Shown: positions 8,372 through 16,536, counted from the first letter of the stretch. The stretch is DNA of 64,000 bases from CAVVDY01 sp963819645 (GCA_963819645.1 CAWFWZ010000003.1:62001-126000); one strand, 5' to 3'. Numbers and translations are program-made. Notes: a model not told the origin generated them from the sequence alone.

Positions 8372-8788
8372 ATGCCCCTTCATCCGGAAGTGCAGTCATT
8401 GCTTTCACGTCCTAACTTCGCCCACCTCTCCACTTTGATGCCCGACGGCTCGCCGAACACCACGCCGGTTTGGATCGGGCTCGAGGGCGACAACATTGTT
8501 ATCTGCACCGGCGAGGGCAGCCTGAAGGCACGCAACCTGCGCCACGACCCGCGCCTGTCCCTCTCGGTCGTTGACTTTGACAATCCTTATGAAGAGGTGC
8601 AAATTCGCGGCCGCGTAGTTGAGTTTCGTGATGACTCGAAGCTCGACACCATGGACAATATCTCGCACAAATATATTGGCGCTCCATTCCCAATGCGCGA
8701 CTTCAAGCAGATCGTGATGATCATTGAGGTTGAGAAGGCGCGCTACACCAAGCTCCCCTTCAAGCACACGCCGCCCCCAGCCAAATAG
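8372..8788 (+). CDS. PPOX-class F420/FMN-dependent oxidoreductase
   Basis: The product (138 residues) has the split-barrel flavin-binding fold of the pyridoxamine-phosphate-oxidase superfamily. It shows FAHLSTLMPDGSPNTTPVWI (strands 1-2), a LKARNLRHDPRLSLSVVD cofactor-binding segment and EEVQIRGRVVEF. Small single-domain members of this type in Actinobacteria and Acidobacteria often use F420, while others use FMN or haem, so the cofactor is uncertain. ATG 8372 is preferred over ATG 8351 because GAGGAA lies 6 bases before it. It is divergent from the crcB operon, with the start region next to the fluoride riboswitch. Confidence 0.8.
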   Translation: MPLHPEVQSLLSRPNFAHLSTLMPDGSPNTTPVWIGLEGDNIVICTGEGSLKARNLRHDPRLSLSVVDFDNPYEEVQIRGRVVEFRDDSKLDTMDNISHKYIGAPFPMRDFKQIVMIIEVEKARYTKLPFKHTPPPAK

Positions 8789-9123
8789 CAGCTGTCCGCC
8801 TTCCAGCTACCGGGCCGGTGATCTTACAGGTCAGAATCTGTTTGCCGACCCCCACTCCTCCCGAAACAGGCGGATGAGCGGGGCAGCCGCAGCTTCCCTT
8901 GCCCAGTCGAGACTGATCTCGTCCCATCCGCGCTCATCCTGGAGTCCGCGGCTTAGCTTTTGCCCCGCTTTTCCTCCGAATCCACAGCCTTCCACAGCAA
9001 TGCACCGAAAAGGGGCGTTGAAGCCGCCCGCAGACGGGACTATTGTCCGAGAGTCGGGACGAGTAACACCCCATTAACTTCGCGGACGATAACCGCCGTG
9101 ATGCCCGTAATGGGTGTAAAATA
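8789..9123. other. Gene-free stretch with TCCACAG words
   Basis: No supported gene is visible. AATCCACAG and CTTCCACAG occur 10 bp apart at 8979-8997. Open frames here have no ribosome-binding sites or recognisable protein sequence. Confidence 0.4.
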
Positions 9124-9173
9124 ACAATATGTGGTAGTAGCCTCTTGACATCCACAATATGCGGGAGTAATGT
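9124..9173 (+). promoter_or_regulatory. Putative nrdJ promoter with a pair of NrdR-box-like sites
   Basis: Two near-identical 16-mers, ACAATATGTGGTAGTA (9124-9139) and ACAATATGCGGGAGTA (9154-9169), are spaced 30 bp start to start. Their ACAATAT half matches the NrdR-box half-site, and NrdR boxes typically occur as pairs about three helical turns apart. TTGACA (9145-9150) with a 17-bp spacer to TAATGT (9168-9173) forms a plausible -35/-10, and the second box overlaps that spacer. The right half of each box is weak. The target would be nrdJ, 600 bp downstream. Confidence 0.5.
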
Positions 9174-9304
9174 TCGCTTCCACAGGGTATTCCGGAGCCT
9201 TCGTTTGGTTCTTCTCCTCCTGAGCGAAAGCCGCCCGGAACCAAAGGTGAATCAGGGACTTAGGTGGTCGCGCTCGATTCCTCCCGAGCACGGCCAAGGC
9301 CAAG

Positions 9305-9648
9305 GGCCAGATCGGTTGAACTAGCAGGTAATGGTGCCGGCCTCATGCAGGCCGGCGGGCCGAAAGCCGAGTCGAAGTCCTTAGAAATAAGGACGAGAAA
9401 TAAGGTCGGCGTTCGGTGTTCCTTTCCAAGTCAGCTAACCAACGTTGCCGGGAGTGGGGTGACTCCCGGCGACTTTCCCTTACAGTCCGGCAACTCCGCA
9501 GGAGCGAGATGTGCCCTGCGGAACTGGATGAGCACTCCGCACGTGTTCCTCCAGCAGTCGCGGTGACACCGGACCTAACGCACCGAGTGGGGGCTGCCTT
9601 CCCGGCCAGAATCCGGCCGACGGAGCAGCCCCCACCGCTTTGCGGGAA
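9305..9648 (+). ncRNA. Highly structured RNA candidate upstream of nrdJ
   Basis: There is no gene here, but a series of strong hairpins is consistent with a folded RNA: an 8-bp perfect stem (9336-9343/9349-9356); GCCGA/TCGGC (9366-9370/9406-9410) enclosing a 7-bp stem capped by a GAAA tetraloop (9377-9394); a 9-bp perfect stem (9447-9455/9462-9470); an 8-bp stem (9495-9502/9515-9522); and an 11-bp perfect stem (9587-9597/9625-9635) with an inner 5-bp stem. The motifs of the cobalamin riboswitch were looked for and not found. It may be an nrdJ leader or an independent RNA; a HEARO/omega-type RNA is one possibility to test. Confidence 0.55.
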
Positions 9649-9694
9649 GTAGGTAGTGCGGACCTTTACCGACGCGATACTGAGCACGGGTAGA

Positions 9695-9749
9695 GCGGAC
9701 CTTTAGGTCCGCGTCATGCGTCTTAAATATTTTCTGGGGCTTTAGCCCC
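9695..9749. repeat. Two short palindromes before nrdJ
   Basis: GCGGACCTTTAGGTCCGC (9695-9712) and GGGGCTTTAGCCCC (9736-9749) are perfect palindromes with two-base loops. A partial copy, GCGGACCTTTACCG, is at 9658. They lie between the structured RNA and the nrdJ ribosome-binding site, where they could form hairpins in the leader. Confidence 0.6.
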
Positions 9750-9769
9750 GAATCGATCAGGAGTTTCCG

Positions 9770-12700
9770 ATGGCCGACGTAACCACAACCACAAAAACCA
9801 CGAGCGCTTCCACCACTGCAACCACGAAGAAAGCGCCCGGCCTGACCTTCAAACGTTTCTTCACCACCGCCGGCGTCTCGCCCTACGACGAGCTCGAGTG
9901 GGAGCTCCGCCTCGCTCAGATCACCGACGCCAAGGGCGGCGTGATCTTCGAGCAGAAGGACGTCGAGACCCCCAAGGACTGGTCGATGACGGCGACCAAC
10001 ATTGTCGCCCGCAAATACCTGCACGGCACGCTCGACACTCCCGAGCGCGAGACCGGCGTGCGTCAGCTGGTGATCGCGCGTAGCCGAAACCATTCGCGAC
10101 TGGGGTATCAAGGGCGGATACTTCCGCACCGCTGACGACGCGGCCATCTTCCACGACGAGCTCGCCCACCTGCTGCTGCAGCAGAAGGCGGCATTCAACT
10201 CGCCGGTATGGTTCAACGTGGGCTGCGATCGCATCGAGCCCAACTCCGACGCGCAGAACTGGCACTGGAACGCCGAGGAGCAGAAGGTCGAATTCAGCGC
10301 CGTCGGCTACACCAAGCCGCAGTGCTCGGCCTGCTTCATCAACTCGGTCAACGATTCGCTTGACTCCATCCTCACGCTCGCCAAGACCGAAGGCATGCTC
10401 TTCAAGTGGGGATCGGGCACCGGCACCAACCTGTCGCCGCTGCGCTCCTCCACCGAGTCGCTCTCCGGCGGAGGCACCGCCTCAGGCCCGCTGAGCTTCA
10501 TGAAGGGCTTCGACGCCTTCGCCGGCGTCATCAAGTCCGGAGGCAAGACCCGTCGCGCCGCCAAGATGGTCATCCTCAACGTCGACCATCCCGACGTCGT
10601 CGACTTCATCGAGTGCAAGCAGAAGGAAGAAGCCAAGGCCTGGGCGCTGGTCGAGCACGGCTACGACGGCTCCGGTCCCGACTCGGAAGCCTACTCGTCC
10701 ATCTTCTTCCAGAACGCCAACAACTCGGTGCGCGTGACCGACGACTTCATGTACGAAGTGGTTCGCGACGGCGAGTTCTCGCACCAAGTCGGTGAAGGAC
10801 GGCCGCCCGGTGCAGACCTTCAAGGCGCGCGACCTGCTGCGCAAGATCTCCGACGCCACCTGGCACTGCGGCGATCCCGGAATGCAGTACGACACCACGA
10901 TCAACCGCTGGCACACTTCGAAGAACACGGCGCGCATCAATGCGTCGAATCCGTGCAGCGAGTACATGTTCCTCGACGACTCGGCCTGCAACCTGGCGTC
11001 GCTCAACCTGCTGAAGTTCGCGCCCAACGGAACCTTCGACGTCGAAGCCTATCGCCACGCCTGCGCCGTCGTCATCACCGCGCAGGAGATCCTGGTCGAC
11101 AACAGCGGCTACCCGACCGAAGCCATCTCGCGCAACTCGCACGACTATCGTCCGCTGGGACTCGGCTACGCCAACCTGGGCGCGCTGCTCATGGCCGCGG
11201 GCCTGCCCTACGACTCCGATGCCGGACGCGACTACGCTGCCTGCGTCACCGCCATCATGTGCGGCGAGGCGTACTTGCAGTCGTCGAAGATCGCCGAGCT
11301 CTGCCAGCCGCTGGCGCCGGCAACGACAACGACCTCTCAGTGGTTGTCATCACGAGCCGAAGGCGAGGGACCTGCTTTTGGTGTGTCATCCCGAGCGGAG
11401 CGCAGCGGAGCCGAGGGACCTGCAGTTTCCGACTCTTTCCCCGGCGCCGCCTGCCCCGGCTGGTACGTCAATCGCGAGCCCTTCCTCGACGTCATCCGCA
11501 TGCATCGCGCGTCGGTGAACAACATCAACCGGACGAACGTTCCCGCCTCGCTGCTCGAAGCCAGCAAGGCTACCTGGGACGAAGCCCTCAAGCACGGCGA
11601 GCGCTTCGGATATCGCAACGCGCAGGTCACCGTGCTCGCGCCCACCGGCACCATCGGCTTCATGATGGACTGCGACACCACCGGCATCGAGCCCGACCTG
11701 GCGCTGGTGAAGTACAAGAAGCTGGTTGGCGGCGGCATGATCAAGATCGTGAACAACACCGTCCCGGCCGCGCTCTTCAAGCTGGGATACACCAACGACC
11801 AGACCAACGCCATCGTCAGCTACATCGACGCCACCGGAACCATCGAAGGCGCGCCCGCCATCAAGGACGAGCACCTCGCCGTCTTCGACTGCTCCTTCAA
11901 GCCGTCGAAGGGCACGCGCACCATTCACTACACCGGACACCTGCGCATGATGGCCGCCACCCAGCCGTTCATCTCGGGAGCGATCTCGAAGACCATCAAC
12001 ATGCCCGAGAACGCGACAGTCGAAGAAATTTCCGAAGCCTACATCCAGGCCTGGAAGCTCGGCCTGAAGGCGGTCGCCATCTATCGCGACGGATCGAAGA
12101 AGGCGCAGCCGCTCAGCTCCATGGGCTCCGCCACCGCCAAGTCGCAGAAGGGCGACGCACAAAATTCGTCTGTCATCCTGAGCGAAGCGAAGGACCTGCT
12201 TTTAGACGAGCAGGCCGCTCCCCCCAAGGCCAACCGTCATCGCATGCCCGAGGAGCGGCTCTCCATCACCCACAAGTTCAGCGTCGGCGGCCACGAAGGC
12301 TATCTCACCGTCGGCCTCTACAAAGACGGCATGCCCGGCGAGATCTTCATCACCATGGCCAAGGAAGGCTCGACCGTCAGCGGCCTGATGGACAGCTTCG
12401 CCTGCGCCGTCTCCATCGGATTGCAGCACGGCGTGCCGCTCAAGCTGCTGTGCGAGAAGTTCGCCCACACCCGCTTCGAGCCCAGCGGCTGGAGCGGCAA
12501 TCCCGACATCGGCTTCGCCAAGTCGATCATGGATTACATCTTCCGCTGGCTGCAGCTGCGCTTCCTCACCGGACAGCAGCAGGCACTCTTCGACGGCCTG
12601 CGCCCCAAGTACTTCGGAGCCCCGCCCGTCGGCGCCCCCGAAGAGGGCGGCCAGAAATCGTTCGGCGACTTCGTAGATCACGCTCACTCTTCCGACGTGT

Positions 12701-12939
12701 CATCCCGAGCCGGAGCCTCTTCTCACGATGTGTCATCCCGAGCGGAGCGGAGCGGAGCCGAGGGACCTGCAGTTTACGGAGCTGGCACAGGCGGTGGCTA
12801 CGTGCACGCTTCCGATGCCCTGAAAGAGCTGATCGACATGGGCGACGCCCCAACCTGCTCCACCTGCGGCGCAATCATGACGCGCAACGGAAGCTGCTAC
12901 CGCTGCATGAGCTGTGGAAGCACGAGTGGTTGCTCGTAA
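9770..12939 (+). CDS. nrdJ: Adenosylcobalamin-dependent ribonucleotide reductase (class II), two frameshifts and in-frame repeats
   Basis: Class II RNR makes deoxyribonucleotides in the cytoplasm using coenzyme B12, with or without oxygen. Visible landmarks are AAFNSPVWFNVG, the active-site cysteine region QCSACFIN, GTGTNLSPLRS, NPCSEYMFLDDSACNLASLN, APTGTIGFMMDCDTTGIEPD, and a C-terminal CxxC...CxxC zinc/redox tail (CSTCGAIM, CYRCMSCG). ATG 9770 follows ATCAGGAG. Two single-base insertions (about 10073 and 10782) break the frame. Removing them gives a protein of 1,055 residues. Three places carry extra peptides encoded by REP-like DNA (SSRAERSGAEGPAV twice and VILSEAKDLLL). CobO, encoded at 55185, can supply the cofactor. 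Confidence 0.93.
11345..11425. repeat. Two REP-like repeats inside nrdJ
   Basis: The first unit (11345-11379) starts TTGTCATCACGAGCC and ends GAGGGACCTGC. The second (11384-11425) starts TGTCATCCCGAGCGGAG and ends GAGGGACCTGCAG. They lie in the segment between the ELCQPLAP and CPGWYVNREP stretches and are translated in frame. Confidence 0.85.
12171..12203. repeat. REP-like repeat inside nrdJ
   Basis: The unit begins TGTCATCCTGAGCGAAGCGA and ends GGACCTGC. It encodes VILSEAKDLLL in the linker before the RLSITHKFSVGGHEG segment of NrdJ and keeps the frame open. Confidence 0.85.
12698..12771. repeat. One partial and one full REP-like repeat inside nrdJ
   Basis: A truncated unit (12698-12717) and a full one (12730-12771) are translated as SSRAGASS and SSRAERSGAEGPAV, just before the C-terminal zinc-binding tail of NrdJ. 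Confidence 0.85.
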
Positions 12940-12991
12940 TCGGGGAGTGCTGCGCTTTAGCGGCGCGTCGCGGAGTGTTTGGAGAACGACA

Positions 12992-13228
12992 ATGGGATTT
13001 GAATATATCGACAATCTCGCATGGAAAAAGAAGCAGGAGTTTCCCGGGTGTGACGGTTACGTGGATCAGCATGTAGCTACCATTAAGCAGCGACTAAGCT
13101 ATGGCGAGTATTCTGACGCCTATTCTGCCGAGTCGGATTTCCTCGATCTGGTTCGTTGGGATTCGAGAATTCGGAGGCCTACGCAGCGACGAGCGCTTAA
13201 AGCGGGCGGCGGAAAGAACTCCATTTAG
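12992..13228 (+). CDS. Hypothetical protein, 78 residues
   Basis: I do not recognise this gene. It starts MGFEYIDNLAWKKKQEF, is rich in charged and aromatic residues and has no membrane segment or signal peptide. ATG 12992 has GGAG seven bases upstream. It lies 52 bp after nrdJ in the same direction and before a strong terminator at 13278, so it may be the last gene of the nrdJ transcript. The arginine-rich tail (RIRRPTQRRALKAGGGK) could reflect another frameshift. Confidence 0.4.
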   Translation: MGFEYIDNLAWKKKQEFPGCDGYVDQHVATIKQRLSYGEYSDAYSAESDFLDLVRWDSRIRRPTQRRALKAGGGKNSI

Positions 13229-13277
13229 GACAGGCGGCCGGCACAACAATCAACCGGGCTCAGGGAGAACGTACTGT

Positions 13278-13312
13278 AAAGGGGGGCACGGCGCGCCGTG
13301 TCCCCCTTTCTT
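13278..13312 (+). terminator. Rho-independent terminator after nrdJ region
   Basis: AAAGGGGGGCACGG and CCGTGTCCCCCTTT form a stem of about 13 bp around a CGCG centre, followed by TCTT. It closes the nrdJ plus small-gene unit. Confidence 0.8.
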
Positions 13313-13397
13313 GACTTGATATTCAATCGTCAAAGACAAGATTCCGTTTTTATTATGTCTTCGTATCTGTTGACCTAAACTGGAGAATGCGAAAGCT

Positions 13398-14210
13398 ATG
13401 CCGAATGAAGATCATGGGAACCTCCCTAAAGAAGCTTCAGAAGAAGAGGAAGTCAACCCGATTGCTCAGAATGTCGAGGATTATGTCGAGACAATCAGCG
13501 GTCTGCAAGTCTCCCTGTCTTTGTCCATGTTCATAATTCAGAGCGCTCACAAGGAGTTTCATGGGCGTTTTGACCGGTACGTTACCGACCACTGCGCAAT
13601 AGAGAAAGAGGAGGCAGGCAACCGGACAATAATTGTCCCAATCGAGCACAATACCGGTTTCAGGATTCGTGAGTCCAGACTAAAACAGATTCATATTGCT
13701 TCTAGTGCAGTGCCTCGGTCGTTCCTAGTGGCGCTTGTCAGTGAATATGACGCTTTCCTCGGAAGATTAATTGTCTCATTGCTCCGACTTCGCCCCGAGA
13801 TGCTTCAGGCCTCTGAGCGTACCCTTACATTTTCCCAACTATCAGAGTTCTCATCGATTGAACAAGCCAGAGAGTTTGTGCTTGAGAAAGAGGTGGAAAC
13901 TTTGTTGCGGAAGAGCCATGCAGAACAATTCGAGTGGCTGGAAGAGAAGTTCAAGGTGCCGCTAAGGAAGGACCTGCCAGCTTGGTCTGCCTTTATTGAG
14001 ATCACTGAACGCCGTAATCTATTCGTCCATGCGGGCGGCGTAGTTACTCGTCACTACTACAGAACTGTGCGGAGCATGGCGTGAAACACGCCCCTTCGCT
14101 ACAGATTGGCTCGATGCTTGACGTTTCGCCGAAGTACTTTAACCATGCACATGCCATATTCCTAGAAATCGGAGTTAAACTCGCGCAAGTACTTTGGCGC
14201 AAGTTGCAGG
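13398..14210 (+). pseudogene. HEPN-like domain protein, frameshifted and cut by REPs
   Basis: The first frame gives 228 residues ending after VVTRHYYRTVRSMA. The natural continuation is in another frame (QNCAEHGVKHAPSLQIGSML, then DVSPKYFN and LAQVLWRKL), so one base is probably missing near 14057. The segment FIEITERRNLFVHAGG contains an R-N-x(3)-H motif like the Rx4-6H motif of HEPN ribonuclease domains. HEPN proteins often serve as toxins or abortive-infection effectors, but no antitoxin partner is seen. The 3' end runs into the REP array at about 14210, so the original C-terminus is lost. Codon choice is more AT-rich than in its neighbours, consistent with transfer. Confidence 0.55.
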
Positions 14211-14600
14211 GCGGGTGGCCCACCCTTCTCCGTCCTCGACTAACCAGTAAAGTGGGTGCCCCATCCTTTCCCATCGTTTGGGAAAGGGTGGGAGTCGACG
14301 ATGTCCACACCTCCGATGTCGGGGGTGGAACCCCGTCACCCCACCCGTGAACTCACGGAAGAGAGTTGGTCACCCGATCTTCTTCACCCCACCCTTTCGC
14401 GAAGACGCGAAAGAATGGGGCACCCCTACCCGAGTGTGGTCACGGAAAAGAGTCGGTCACTCGACCACCTTCACCCCACCCTTTTTCCAAAAGATGGAAA
14501 AAGAATGGTGCACCCGAACTCAGGACAACGAGCTGTGGAATCGACGTTCATCACCCCACCCTTTCCCAAACGATGGGAAAGGATGGGGCACCCTGAAACA
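14211..14600. repeat. REP array upstream of the RAYT gene
   Basis: After a partial unit at 14211-14230, a full unit reads GTGGGTGCCCCATCC + hairpin + GGGTGGG (14252-14292). Three units in opposite orientation follow (about 14385-14425, 14472-14517, 14552-14593). All share CCCACCC ... ATGGGGCACCC flanks (one reads ATGGTGCACCC), while the stem differs between copies with both arms changing together: TTTCCCA/TGGGAAA, TTTCGCG/CGCGAAA, TTTTTCCA/TGGAAAAA. This is not a CRISPR array because the units are palindromic, alternate in orientation and have irregular spacing. Confidence 0.9.
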
Positions 14601-14662
14601 CGTGGGTTGGTGTCGTACGTCACCGAACCAGAGTCTTTTCTGTTCGTACACTCGACCTGGCC

Positions 14663-15355
14663 ATGCCTTCCCATCTGGAGCGCCGTTACGGTACACATCA
14701 CTTGCACTTCATCACGTGCAGCTGTTACCGGCGCATCCCTCTGCTGAATGACGACCGCATCAAGCAGACATTCCTGGAAGTACTCGAAGACGCGCGGCAG
14801 AAGTACGGGTTCTGTGTCCATGGCTATGTGATCATGCCGGAGCACTTCCACCTTTTGATCAGTGAACCGGAAACCGGCGATCCGGGAACGGTGATGCAGG
14901 TGTTGAAACAACGCGTGAGTCATCAAGGGTTGAAGATTCTCTACCCCACCCTTTCGCAAAAGACGCGAAAGGATGGGCCACCCGATCCCACGAAAATGAT
15001 TCGGTCATCCGGACATCCTCACCCCACCCTTTCCCAAAAGATGGGAAAGAATGGGGCACCCAAACTCACGACAACGAGTTCTGGAATACAGGTGCCTAAT
15101 CCCAAGACACTACAGTTCTGGCAAACCCGTTTCTACGATTTCAACGTGTGGAGTCAGGCCAAGAAGGTCGAGAAGCTGAAGTACATGCACCGCAATCCGG
15201 TAAGGCGCAGACTGGTGGCCCGACCCGAAGACTGGCCCTGGAGCAGCTTCCGGCACTACGCTCTGGGAGAAGTCGGCGCGGTCGAGATTGAGTCGGAATG
15301 GACAGCCCTCAGGCGGGAACGAGAAGTCCACGTTCTGCAACTTCCATCTCAATAA
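14663..15355 (+). CDS. REP-associated tyrosine transposase (RAYT, Y1 family)
   Basis: RAYTs are single-copy, IS200/IS605-like HUH nucleases that bind and cut REP hairpins. Key features are present: HHLHFITCSCYRRIPLL at the N-terminus, the HUH motif in YVIMPEHFHLLISEP, and the C-terminal KYMHRNPVRRRLVARPEDW plus WSSFRHY block with the family's tyrosine/asparagine-proline signature. ATG 14663 gives 230 residues. Between LKQRVSHQGLKI and FWQTRFYDFN, where the family is normally continuous, two REP units are translated in frame (PTLSQKTRKDG and PTLSQKMGKNG). The insertion may impair the protein. REPs flank the gene on both sides. Confidence 0.93.
   Translation: MPSHLERRYGTHHLHFITCSCYRRIPLLNDDRIKQTFLEVLEDARQKYGFCVHGYVIMPEHFHLLISEPETGDPGTVMQVLKQRVSHQGLKILYPTLSQKTRKDGPPDPTKMIRSSGHPHPTLSQKMGKNGAPKLTTTSSGIQVPNPKTLQFWQTRFYDFNVWSQAKKVEKLKYMHRNPVRRRLVARPEDWPWSSFRHYALGEVGAVEIESEWTALRREREVHVLQLPSQ
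14942..15064. repeat. Two REP units inside the RAYT reading frame
   Basis: Units at about 14943-14982 and 15020-15063 have the same CCCACCC ... GGGGCACCC (or GGGCCACCC) flanks as the outside array. Their stems are TTTCGC/GCGAAA and TTTCCCA/TGGGAAA. They add about 41 codons without breaking the frame. Confidence 0.9.
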
Positions 15356-15395
15356 CTTAGGCGGGTTCCCCAGACTTTCTCGGCTGGAATTACCA

Positions 15396-15447
15396 ATAAA
15401 GTGGGTGCCCCATCCTTTCCCTTCATTTGGGAAAGGGTGGGAGTCGA
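15396..15447. repeat. REP unit downstream of RAYT, same orientation as the outermost upstream unit
   Basis: It starts AATAAAGTGGGTGCCCCATC and ends GGGTGGGAGTCGA. The matching upstream unit at 14244-14297 has nearly the same flanks (AGTAAAGTGGGTGCC, GGGTGGGAGTCGA), so the pair frames the RAYT region. Confidence 0.85.
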
Positions 15448-15565
15448 TAACGTTCCGCCACCCGGCCTCCCAGGGAGTGAACTCCAACCTCCAACGCTGA
15501 AGATGTGTAGTCGCAAAACTCTCGCTAACCGCGAGGAGTTGGACTATTCTCTTGGTCACCAAGCA

Positions 15566-16354
15566 ATGAATTTCCATCTCCACTCTGGCTTATGGTTCGC
15601 TGCGCAGTTTCTTGAGGCAGGCATTCTGGTTGCGCTCTTCGCACGGGGATGGCATCGGCAATATCCCCGCTTCACTTCATACATCATCTTCCAGCTCGTG
15701 GCAGAAGTTTTTCTGATCTTCGCAATGGACCGCTTTCCTTACATCTACTACTTCGGTTACTGGGCCACCATGGTTGTAACGATCGTGCTGACCTTCGCTA
15801 TTTTCTACGAAGTGGTGCAGCAGCTGTGCGCTCCCATGGATGCGCGGCGAAAGCTCGGCAAGGCGGTCGTCTGGCTGATCGTAGTCTTGATCTTCGGCCA
15901 ATCCGTGATCGCCCTATGGACATCAGTTGCGCACCCGTCAAACCTGGACTCGATTACCTCATTTCTTCTTTGGGTTGATCGCGACCTCAGGGTGGTGGTG
16001 TGCGGGACGGGATTGTTCATCCTGGTCTTTCTCAAACGCCTCGGAATATCGCGGCGGGGGTTTGTTGTCGGGATCGTTGCCGGCTTTGTACTTTTCTTCG
16101 CTGTGCACCTGATGGTTGCTACAGCGGTGCCGCATCCGACAGTGCTTCACCGGTCGACGCTGGCGGCGATTAATTCGGGGGCCTATCTCCTGGCCACATT
16201 AGTCTGGCTGGCCTATGCCATCCTGTCTCCGAACGTCGTGTCCGGTGGGGCGGCGGGAAGCGCGCCTCCGCGACGCCCTTGGCCGGGGGCCAACGCTGTT
16301 GCGGGCTTTCGGCGCAAGCAGCACGGAATGCTGGTGGAGGGCTCCCGGGATTGA
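15566..16354 (+). CDS. Hypothetical multi-pass membrane protein
   Basis: The 262-residue product is dominated by about seven hydrophobic helices, for example FLEAGILVALFARGW, YWATMVVTIVLTFAIFYEVV, VVWLIVVLIFGQSVIALW and GFVVGIVAGFVLFFAVHLMV. I recognise no catalytic motif and can assign no function. The C-terminal tail is basic and probably cytoplasmic. ATG 15566 is preferred because the upstream extension of the frame is translated REP DNA. No strong ribosome-binding site is visible. It begins about 120 bp after the last REP unit. Confidence 0.65.
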   Translation: MNFHLHSGLWFAAQFLEAGILVALFARGWHRQYPRFTSYIIFQLVAEVFLIFAMDRFPYIYYFGYWATMVVTIVLTFAIFYEVVQQLCAPMDARRKLGKAVVWLIVVLIFGQSVIALWTSVAHPSNLDSITSFLLWVDRDLRVVVCGTGLFILVFLKRLGISRRGFVVGIVAGFVLFFAVHLMVATAVPHPTVLHRSTLAAINSGAYLLATLVWLAYAILSPNVVSGGAAGSAPPRRPWPGANAVAGFRRKQHGMLVEGSRD

Positions 16355-16360
16355 TTACAC

Positions 16361-16511
16361 AATTCCAGCCCAGTGCGGGAGCACTGGGTAACGGACCAAT
16401 TGTCGAATCTTCCGAGCCGTTTCAACCGGCGACACTCTTTGTGCCGCCTGAAGGGGCTCCGAATCTACAAATCCTGACGCATACCCAGTGCTTCCGCACT
16501 GGGCTCGAATT
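16361..16511. repeat. Pair of 30-bp inverted repeats, each itself a hairpin
   Basis: 16361-16390 and 16482-16511 are inverted copies matching at 28 of 30 bases. Each contains a self-complementary CCCAGTGC-loop-GCACTGGG stem. About 90 bp of non-coding DNA lies between them. They are directly downstream of the membrane-protein gene. Confidence 0.8.
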
Positions 16512-16536
16512 GTTCCACAGGTTGAAGCGCCGAGGG

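Noticed and set aside
9040..9303. Minus-strand open frame of 87 codons
   Set aside because: It runs through the putative nrdJ promoter and repeats and shows no protein-like pattern.
9241..9769. Cobalamin riboswitch upstream of nrdJ
   Set aside because: Neither the B12 box nor the GCCCCCGCAACUGU-type core was found in the region.
10218..13076. Single 952-codon open frame over nrdJ
   Set aside because: Only its first part is the true frame; after about 10782 it is a GC-rich shadow, and the real protein continues in the other frame.
14211..14600. Repeat array resembling CRISPR
   Set aside because: Units are palindromic, alternate in orientation, have unequal spacing and sit beside a RAYT gene; no cas genes are present.
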